From positions 1 through 12,039 of the forward strand of contig JAITQZ010000032.1 in the NCBI GenBank assembly GCA_031288635.1: 12,039 nt of DNA. The letters run 5' to 3'. Positions within the stretch are counted from its first letter, which is position 1. Every line of letters starts with the position of its first letter. Under the pieces are notes generated by a model. The model ran no database searches. It was not told where the DNA came from and saw only the letters and a program-made list of their open reading frames with translations. Positions 1-5,846 of the stretch are shown here, piece after piece. The translations under genes were made by a program, and so were the position numbers. Origin of the DNA: Candidatus Peribacteria bacterium (GTDB taxonomy: Bacteria > Patescibacteria > JAEDAM01 > Absconditabacterales > Absconditicoccaceae).

Positions 1-1311
1 TGTTCTTAGAGTTTCACGAAATCCTTTCTCCATTTCCATTCTGTGACGTCTATATTCTGCAGTGTGGGTATGTCATTGGGAAATACTCTGTAAAATATTC
101 TTATTGTGGATTTTGTTGGCACTTCCTTCTATGGTTTTCCCTCCGATTCCATTGGCTTGGATAGCTGCTAGAACATCTCTAGCCTCCTGTATATCCGTAC
201 TAAATATAAAAGGTTCTAGGGTTGCCTTACTATCGTTGTTTTGGCGGTTAAATTGTTTAAATACATAAAGAAAAAACTGTAAATCGGTTAGGTCATATAC
301 TGTAGTTTCATTATTAAAATCAATTGTTCCTTTCTCGTCTTTTTCTTCTAATCTAATAGCACTAATTACAGTATCTTTAAAGAAAATCACATTGTGTACT
401 TTTGTTAGTATTTGTAAGTAGGTTTCGCCTCCTTCAGTTTCTGTCGCTAAAAATTCGTTCATTTCTTGACTTAGTACTTCTAACGTTTTACTCCCTTTGT
501 TTTTTAAGATGTCGGTTTTTTTTCTAAAAATTTGTGTTGCAATATCGAAATCTTTTTTGATGTCATTGTTTTCTGTTATTTTATATTCTCGTCGTACTCT
601 ACTTCTGTAGTCCATATTTTTTTTGAAATAATGGGCAGTGATTTCTTTTGGGTCGTCGATTTGTTTATTTACTATATGGATTAATGTATCACGGTAATAC
701 TCAGAGGTGAAAAAATTTATCATTGTTTCTTCATTTCCAAAGAATTCTTTATTTTTTGGGGTATTGATAAAATCATTAAAAGCCTGTACGATATCCTTAT
801 TGAAGTAAAGGTTTTCTTGAAATTCACTGAACTGTTGGTATTGGGTGAGTTGTTTGAGTTTTTGGTATGCGGGGTCATTTGGGTTTGCTTTTTCAGCGGT
901 TTGTAGATAGGTTTCTGCTCTATATCTTTTGATAAAGGGGACAATCTCCTCAGATGTTAGCGTGGCTCGCATTTTTTCTGGAATTCCCAAGAAACGGACG
1001 ATGTCTTCATCCTTTTTATTTTCATTATGCCACTTAGAAATCTCTCCACTACATCGATGAAACTCTACGCTATCTTGGATGCCTTGTGCGAGTCCAGAAA
1101 GTCTGGCAACTTCTACAACTTTTTCTTGTTTTTCTCTTTCTTCTATTAGGTTGTTTGCATATTCAATATCTGCTTTACTGGGAGATGTGTTGGGGTTCTT
1201 TTCGTTATGTTCTGGTTTTTTCTCTGTTTGGATATCAGAATTTGCCTCTTTAGGTTTAGGAGCTTCAATGGGTTGTAGTGGTATTATTTGTTTTTCAGAT
1301 TCTGATGTCAT
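1..1311 (-). CDS. Large hypothetical protein, C-terminus beyond the window edge
   Basis: I do not recognise the family. At least 437 codons are visible and the frame is still open at base 1. The N-terminal ~60 residues are rich in Pro, Glu, Lys and Asn and probably disordered. The rest looks soluble, charged and mostly helical, with no signal peptide, membrane segment or catalytic motif that I can name. An in-frame UGA at 73-75 would end the protein under the standard code. Read as Gly, the frame continues through a basic stretch containing HTHTAEYRRHRMEMEKGF. I place the start at the ATG at 1311 (MTSESEKQ) because a promoter-like pair just upstream would start transcription near 1335. An ATG at 1338 in the same frame would add nine residues. 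There is no Shine-Dalgarno site. It lies 96 bases downstream of the 720-aa gene on the same strand, and both have Pro-rich N-termini. Confidence 0.8.
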
Positions 1312-1341
1312 CGTTTCAAGATTCAAAATAAAATACATCTA

Positions 1342-1369
1342 ATGATATTCAGAAAACCAAAAAACGCAA
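1342..1369 (-). promoter_or_regulatory. Possible promoter of the 1..1311 gene
   Basis: On the minus strand TTGCGT (1364-1369) and TATCAT (1342-1347) are separated by 16 bases. Transcription would begin near 1335, giving a leader of about 25 nt to the ATG at 1311. This is a match by eye in AT-rich DNA, and chance matches are common there. Confidence 0.3.
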
Positions 1370-1407
1370 AGAAATCAGCTTTTTTTTGCTATTGTACCCT
1401 TGCCTTT

Positions 1408-3570
1408 TTAGGTTCTCGTGATAAAACCACTATAAGGCTGTTTGCTCTCCATCGCGGTGAGGTAATGAGCAATTTCGTTTACATCAATTTTTTGCTGTTC
1501 AGCTCTGTCCGTAGTAGTTAATTGAGAAATTTGTGGAGTAGCACGCTTGAGAAATTGGTAGAGTCCATTTTCTTTGTCATTGCTCGTCCTTTGTCTGTCT
1601 TGTTCTCTTTTTTTACTGTTGAATAGCTGACTTAGGAGAGGAGAGGTAGTTGCTAATTTCTCGTCTTGTTGAGGAGAAGGCTTTTCTTCTTCACGTTCAG
1701 CGGGATTTAGGGGCTGTTCAGCAGTTTCTACCTGAAACGTTTCCTCTCCGGCAATAAGGGTATAGAGATGTAACATTTCTTTTCTAAAAAGAGCACAGGT
1801 TTCTGCGTCAGTCAAACTTTGGTCTATTAGCTGACATAAATGATACATTCCGGGCGTGTTTGCTATGGTATATTGGTCATAGTGAGGTAGGTCAAAGAGA
1901 GAAAAAACAGACTCAATCGCTCTGTTTTTCTCAATATGAAAAGCGAGGATTTCTTGGTCTACAGGAGAAATTGTAGGTGAAGAGAAGGTTACTTCGTTGG
2001 CAAGTTTTGCTTTGGTCTCTAGACTCGTGAAGAGTGGTAATTTGAAGAGCACTTTATTTGCTTGTGTTCTGTTGAGGTGATAGGAGTCAGATTTTTCTTC
2101 TGCTTTACCGAATTGTAAAAGGGTATTGATAGCGAAGTCTCCTGTGGCCATATTGTAGGAGAAATTGATGGGTGTTGGAGCAGTGGTGCTTTTTTGAGAA
2201 GAAGGTTCATTATTGAGTGCTCCAGAGAGTTGTAGGTTTCCGTTATTGATTTTGAGACCCTGTTTCAAGTCAAAATTGAATTCTTGGAGGAAGTTGATTT
2301 GCTGGTCAGTGGTGAGGTCTAGATACTCTTGAATATAGGCAAACACTTGTTCCAATGCTTTCAAGGTCGGAGTGTTTTTTTCGAGGAAAAATTGCTGTTT
2401 TTGTTGCTCTACATAGGTTTGCATTTCGGTTTGCAATTGGTTCAAGATTTCATTTTGTCTTTGTTGAGGGATGTGCTGCTGTTCTAAATGGTTCAGGATT
2501 GCTTCTACGTTAATTTCGTTGGTTGGGGTGAGAAGGAATTGTTGAGGAGGAATGGTTTGGAGTTCTGGAATAGTTTGCCAGGTAGCGGTAAGTCCTTCGT
2601 TTCTTCGTTTTGCTTCTTCTTCAGAGGGGATATGTAGTTGTTCTTTTTCGGTGACGAGCTTGTAGACATCAGGGTTGGTAATCAAGGTTTCAGGTTTTAT
2701 CTGGCTGAGATTGGTTTTTGGGGATGTTGATAGAGATTCAGCTTTAGTGATGCTTGTAAGCTTCTGTTCTGGGGTAGAAATGGTTTGGTAGTTCTGTTGC
2801 CATTGTTTAGCTCTGGCAGTGGTGGTTCCCTGACCGGTTAAGGCTTTTTGGATGTCGGTAGTTTGTCCTCCTACGATACCATCGACAGAGATGGTTTCAT
2901 CGAAAAAGATGTTTCCAGCTACCTGAAGCATTACCACTTCTTTTTGGGTCAACTTTTGATTTTCTTGCTTTTTTCTGATGACATTTTGTAGGCTAACGTT
3001 ATCCTTCCGTGTAGAGAGTTCTTCTGGTCCTGCAGAGAGCACCTTTTCTCTGAGTTCTTGTACGCTTTTTTGGATGAGGATTTTTCTCAAGGGAGATTTT
3101 TGATGATGTTGCAAGATGTTGGTAATATGGGTACTAAAGGTCTCCAAATCTGCTTGTAAAGGTAGGGCGGTAATTTCGATGAGTAATTTTGTTTGGGGTC
3201 CATCTTTTCCGTCGATTGCAATCGCTTCATCAAAGTGCAAGTGTCCATAGAGTTGCAGTAGTAAAAAATCTGATGAAGTGAGGGAGCGACTTTTTTCAGA
3301 TGATATTGTTTGTATATGTTGTTCTAATTTTTTTCGCAAAGGGGAATTTTTGCTTAATTGACGGAGCAATTCCTCTTTCTGCGATTTATCTCCTTTTGAA
3401 ATGGCTCCTTCAAAGGTAGCTAAAAAGCTTGTCCAATGTGCTTGTTCTTTAATTTGCTCCATATGTTTGTCTAGTTCTTTTTTAATTGATGGTAATGGAG
3501 AAAGAAGTTCTGGGGATTTTGGTTGTAGTGGTAGGGGTTCATAACGGGTTCTGCCCAATTCTTCAACCAT
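1408..3570 (-). CDS. 720-aa protein with two peptidoglycan-binding-like modules
   Basis: No named family recognised overall. Residues ~76-132 and ~159-243 are an internal duplication. Each copy starts with SPLRK and ends with a motif of the type LQ..G...FDE.I.(I/V)DG..G.QT, seen as IAIDGKDGPQTK in copy 1 and ISVDGIVGGQTT in copy 2. That ending resembles the PG_binding_1 signature (DG..G..T), so a cell-wall or glycan-binding role is possible, but this is inference. Residues ~290-450 are Gln- and Glu-rich and probably coiled coil. The C-terminal part has a second charged, Pro/Glu-rich linker around residues 630-670. There is no signal peptide. The start is ATG (MVEELGRT) without a Shine-Dalgarno site, and the stop is TAA. 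All its glycines use GGN codons, unlike the giant gene at 5847-9586. It is probably transcribed alone or with the following gene at 1..1311. Confidence 0.9.
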   Translation of the reverse strand: MVEELGRTRYEPLPLQPKSPELLSPLPSIKKELDKHMEQIKEQAHWTSFLATFEGAISKGDKSQKEELLRQLSKNSPLRKKLEQHIQTISSEKSRSLTSSDFLLLQLYGHLHFDEAIAIDGKDGPQTKLLIEITALPLQADLETFSTHITNILQHHQKSPLRKILIQKSVQELREKVLSAGPEELSTRKDNVSLQNVIRKKQENQKLTQKEVVMLQVAGNIFFDETISVDGIVGGQTTDIQKALTGQGTTTARAKQWQQNYQTISTPEQKLTSITKAESLSTSPKTNLSQIKPETLITNPDVYKLVTEKEQLHIPSEEEAKRRNEGLTATWQTIPELQTIPPQQFLLTPTNEINVEAILNHLEQQHIPQQRQNEILNQLQTEMQTYVEQQKQQFFLEKNTPTLKALEQVFAYIQEYLDLTTDQQINFLQEFNFDLKQGLKINNGNLQLSGALNNEPSSQKSTTAPTPINFSYNMATGDFAINTLLQFGKAEEKSDSYHLNRTQANKVLFKLPLFTSLETKAKLANEVTFSSPTISPVDQEILAFHIEKNRAIESVFSLFDLPHYDQYTIANTPGMYHLCQLIDQSLTDAETCALFRKEMLHLYTLIAGEETFQVETAEQPLNPAEREEEKPSPQQDEKLATTSPLLSQLFNSKKREQDRQRTSNDKENGLYQFLKRATPQISQLTTTDRAEQQKIDVNEIAHYLTAMESKQPYSGFITRT

Positions 3571-3603
3571 AGTATAATAGAGAAAATAAAATAGTTCCTT
3601 CTA

Positions 3604-3631
3604 AGTATAGATAAAAATTAAAAAAGCACAA
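3604..3631 (-). promoter_or_regulatory. Possible promoter of the 720-aa protein gene
   Basis: Minus-strand TTGTGC (3626-3631), a 16-base spacer and TATACT (3604-3609) would start transcription near 3597, a leader of about 27 nt. A second TATACT-like box touches the ATG (3571-3576), so the assignment is uncertain. Confidence 0.35.
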
Positions 3632-3683
3632 AAAAAATGGCACTTTTTTATCTATTTCTGTCATAAAAAATCTGTTTTTTCTC

Positions 3684-3711
3684 TTGCATTTGTTAGAGAT
3701 ATTACTATATT
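3684..3711 (+). promoter_or_regulatory. Possible promoter of the ileS-domain/recX cluster
   Basis: TTGCAT (3684-3689) and TATATT (3706-3711) are separated by 16 bases. Transcription would begin near 3718, about 30 nt before the ATG at 3748. The intergenic gap is shared with the divergent 720-aa gene, so both promoters lie within 3570-3748. Confidence 0.4.
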
Positions 3712-3747
3712 TGTACTTAGATATATTTATTTTTCCACGTTTATGCA

Positions 3748-4383
3748 ATGCTTACTCTTGCGACTCTTCTCGAAAAATACGGCGACATCATCAAAGAAGA
3801 AATTAATGTGAAAGATATCGACCTTTTCGTTTCTGATACTCCTATCGTAAAAATCTTCAAGCCTCTTGGAGGGCAACTTTCTGCGAAATTTGGGAAAGAT
3901 ACTGGGCAGATTATTACCAATGGGAAACAAGGAAATGTGCGTGAAATAGAGAGCGGTATTGAGGTTTTTGATTTGCAAGGCAAGGTGCGAACGCTTGCTC
4001 CTACCGATTACGAAGTGGTGTACGAAGGACTTGACGGCGAGAATGTAGCCATTGAAGGCAATACTATTGTGAAACTTGATTTACAACTTACCGATGCTCT
4101 CAAGAGAGAAGGAGTGGCTCGTGAACTTTCCAGATTTCTCAACCAAATGAGGAAAGATGCTGATTTCTCCGTGGATGCGAGAGTTCAGATGGTGTATCAG
4201 CCTTCCTCCAACGCATTAACTTCGTTGATTGAGGAGTTCGCAGAGTTCTTCAAAGAAGAAGCGTTGTTGCAGTCGATAACTCTTTCTGCTGTTTCTCTTT
4301 CGGAGGGAAAGACGTTGTCGGGCGATATTGTGGCAGTATTTGAGAGTGAAGGACAGACCCTACAAATTGCATTAACGAAATAG
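3748..4383 (+). CDS. Free-standing C-terminal domain of isoleucyl-tRNA synthetase
   Basis: The 211 residues match the C-terminal end of long (type 2-like) IleRS proteins, a region that follows the anticodon-binding helical domain. Recognisable segments in order are EEINVKDIDL, then KPLGGQLSAKFGK (family form K..FK.LGPKFGK), then VKLDLQLTDALKREGVAREL, then NQMRKDADFSVDARVQM (family form IQ.LRK.AGF.V.DRI). Nothing of the catalytic core (HIGH, KMSKS) or the CP1 editing domain is present. An in-frame TAG at 3718 lies just before the start, so UGA readthrough cannot extend it upstream. It has its own start, promoter-like elements and an intact TAG-terminated frame. It could be a split synthetase subunit acting in trans, a tRNA-binding accessory protein, or a remnant after a rearrangement. 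The next gene starts 23 bases downstream. I give no symbol because it is not a full ileS. Confidence 0.85.
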   Translation: MLTLATLLEKYGDIIKEEINVKDIDLFVSDTPIVKIFKPLGGQLSAKFGKDTGQIITNGKQGNVREIESGIEVFDLQGKVRTLAPTDYEVVYEGLDGENVAIEGNTIVKLDLQLTDALKREGVARELSRFLNQMRKDADFSVDARVQMVYQPSSNALTSLIEEFAEFFKEEALLQSITLSAVSLSEGKTLSGDIVAVFESEGQTLQIALTK

Positions 4384-4390
4384 TTTTTAC

Positions 4391-4402
4391 TTTTTATCTT
4401 TA
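4391..4402 (+). promoter_or_regulatory. TTTTTATCTTTA element before the zinc-knuckle gene
   Basis: The 12-base string TTTTTATCTTTA ends 4 bases before the ATG at 4407. The identical string lies 6 bases before the yebC start. It contains TATCTT, which could act as a -10 box for very short leaders, or it could be a translation-initiation signal in a genome without Shine-Dalgarno sites. Confidence 0.35.
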
Positions 4403-4406
4403 GTCT

Positions 4407-4583
4407 ATGGCCAGAAAAAGAAAGCCGCTTTCAAAAAAGTTTCCTGGTGGAAACGGTAGTTGTGCTCATTGCGGGAAATCTACCGAAGTCGTAAATGGTA
4501 CCCAAGAATACGCGGTGTACCCTAGATTTTGTTCGCCAAAATGTTATTTAGCTTTTATGGGAAAAGAAGGAAATGGCAAATAA
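4407..4583 (+). CDS. 58-aa zinc-knuckle protein
   Basis: Small protein beginning MARKRKPLSKKFPGG, so its N-terminus is strongly basic. It has two cysteine pairs, CAHC at residues 19-22 and CSPKC at residues 42-46, separated by 19 residues. This C-X2-C...C-X3-C layout suggests one treble-clef or zinc-ribbon site, with FCSPKCYLAFM resembling MYND/FCS-type fingers. The protein is too small to be an enzyme; a nucleic-acid-binding or structural role is likely but not shown. It follows the IleRS-domain gene by 23 bases, and its last 11 bases overlap the first ATG of recX, so translation is probably coupled. There is no Shine-Dalgarno site; instead TTTTTATCTTTA sits 4 bases upstream of the ATG. Confidence 0.75.
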   Translation: MARKRKPLSKKFPGGNGSCAHCGKSTEVVNGTQEYAVYPRFCSPKCYLAFMGKEGNGK

Positions 4584-5013
4584 TTGTATGGACTACGCAT
4601 TGTCCTATCTTTCTCGTTATCCCAAAACGGAACAGGAAATGAGGATTCTGCTTTATAGAAAAGGGTATGATAGCGAACAAATCATCTCCACAATAGCAAG
4701 TCTGAAGAGAAATAATTTTATCAATGACGAAAAATATGCTGAGAGTTATCTGTCTAGCGAAGTCGTGAAAAAAGGAAAACCTGTCTTTCTCATCAAACAA
4801 AAGCTACAGCAAAGAGGCGTTGATAAAAAGCTGATTGATGACTTGATAGAGAAACTGAAAGAGGATATTGGTGAAGGTATTGCAAATACTATTAGAAAAG
4901 AACTGGATACGTACAAGAAAAAAGGAGTTGATGGCTTTGATAGCATTCAAAAGCTGATGAGAAAAGGCTATAGGCTGCAGGATATTAAAGCGGTTTTACA
5001 ACCTCCCGCATAA
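4573..5013 (+). CDS. recX: RecX family regulatory protein
   Basis: RecX proteins bind RecA filaments and limit or reverse their extension, so they modulate homologous recombination and the SOS response in the cytoplasm. The 146 residues are all helical and show the three tandem three-helix repeats of the family. Repeat 1 contains MDYALSYLSRYPKTEQEMR...LYRKGYD. Repeat 2 contains LKRNNFINDEKYAESYL, the most diagnostic segment (F+DD.+YA). The segment KGKPVFLIKQKLQQRGVDKKL follows. Repeat 3 contains FDSIQKLMRKGYRLQDI. Length is normal for RecX. Two starts are possible: the ATG at 4573, overlapping the zinc-knuckle gene by 11 bases, or the ATG at 4588, four bases after that gene's TAA. The second would begin at MDYALSYL, where family similarity starts. 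No recA lies in the window. Confidence 0.88.
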   Translation: MANNCMDYALSYLSRYPKTEQEMRILLYRKGYDSEQIISTIASLKRNNFINDEKYAESYLSSEVVKKGKPVFLIKQKLQQRGVDKKLIDDLIEKLKEDIGEGIANTIRKELDTYKKKGVDGFDSIQKLMRKGYRLQDIKAVLQPPA

Positions 5014-5068
5014 ACTTCTCTGGAAATGTTCCCTAAAATCTTTATACTACCCCCATCTTTTTCTTTAT

Positions 5069-5080
5069 TTTTTATCTTTA
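5069..5080 (+). promoter_or_regulatory. TTTTTATCTTTA element before yebC
   Basis: Second exact copy of the 12-base string that precedes the gene at 4407, here ending 6 bases before the ATG at 5087. Its presence in front of two adjacent starts, with no purine-rich ribosome site, suggests a functional expression signal. Confidence 0.35.
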
Positions 5081-5086
5081 TTGCCG

Positions 5087-5839
5087 ATGTGAAGACGACA
5101 TAGTATTGCAGCTAGGAAAGCTAGCTGAGACGCTGCAAAATCTAGAGTTTACTCTATTATTGGGAAAAAAATTCAGATTGCTGCTAAAGCTGGTGCAGAC
5201 CCAAAAATGAATCCTACGTTGGAGATGGTGCTCGAAAAAGCGAGATATCACGGTTTACCTCGTGAGGTGATTGAGAGAGCCATTTTGAAAGGTTCTGGTC
5301 AGCTCGAAGGGGAAGAGATGAAAGAAGTGGTGTACGAAGGCTACGGTCCCAATGGGTCAGCTTTTTTGATTAAGACGATTACTTCAAATACTAATAGGAC
5401 TTCCTCAGCAGTGAGAACTATCTTGACTAAAATGGGAGGGGCGATGGCTGAAATCGGGTCTGTTGCTTGGCAGTTCCAAGAGAAAGGGTTAATCGTGATT
5501 GATGGTGTTTCTCATATGTATGCAGATAAAGGGAGAGAGATGGAGAAAGTTGAGCCCTTTGATGCAGAGAAGCTTGAACTTGAGATAATGGAGCTGCCTA
5601 TTACGGATATTAATGTAGAGGGACAGATTGCAGAGGTTTTTACAGAGAAAGCAGACTTTATCGGAGTGAGAAAACAGATTTCAGAGCTTGGTTATCATAT
5701 TGCAGAGGCAGATTTGCATTATTTTGCAGACAATACGATTACGTTGACGGGTGATGATTTGGAAAAGTTTACGAGAATTTTTGAGGCGTTGGCAGAAGAT
5801 GATGATGTAGACCACGTCTATCATAATGTGAATTATTAA
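5087..5839 (+). CDS. yebC: YebC/PmpR-family protein, two glycines encoded by UGA
   Basis: YebC-family proteins (TACO1 in mitochondria) have been described as DNA-binding regulators and as ribosome-associated factors that relieve stalling on proline stretches. The frame gives 250 residues, full length for the family. The conserved N-terminus appears only if UGA at 5090-5092 (codon 2) and 5126-5128 is read as Gly: MGRRHSIAARKASGDAAKSR. Next come the family segments KIQIAAKAGADPKMNPTLEM and REVIERAILKGSG. The central acidic stretch reads VVYEGYGPNGSAFLIK, followed by NRTSSAVRTILTKMGG and SVAWQF. The C-terminal domain ends with DDLEKFTRIFEALAEDDDVDHVYHN. Under the standard code the only start would be the ATG at 5207, losing 40 conserved residues. 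There is no Shine-Dalgarno site. It is 73 bases downstream of recX. Only 7 bases separate its TAA from the convergent giant gene. Confidence 0.95.
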
Positions 5840-5846
5840 GGGGGTC

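Noticed and set aside
3563..3748. Minus-strand frame between the 720-aa gene and the IleRS-domain gene
   Set aside because: Its sequence is AT-driven Lys/Phe/Tyr-rich low complexity covering both promoter regions, with no family resemblance.
5207..5839. YebC starting at the ATG at 5207 (standard code)
   Set aside because: It would drop 40 residues that match the conserved family N-terminus once UGA is read as glycine.
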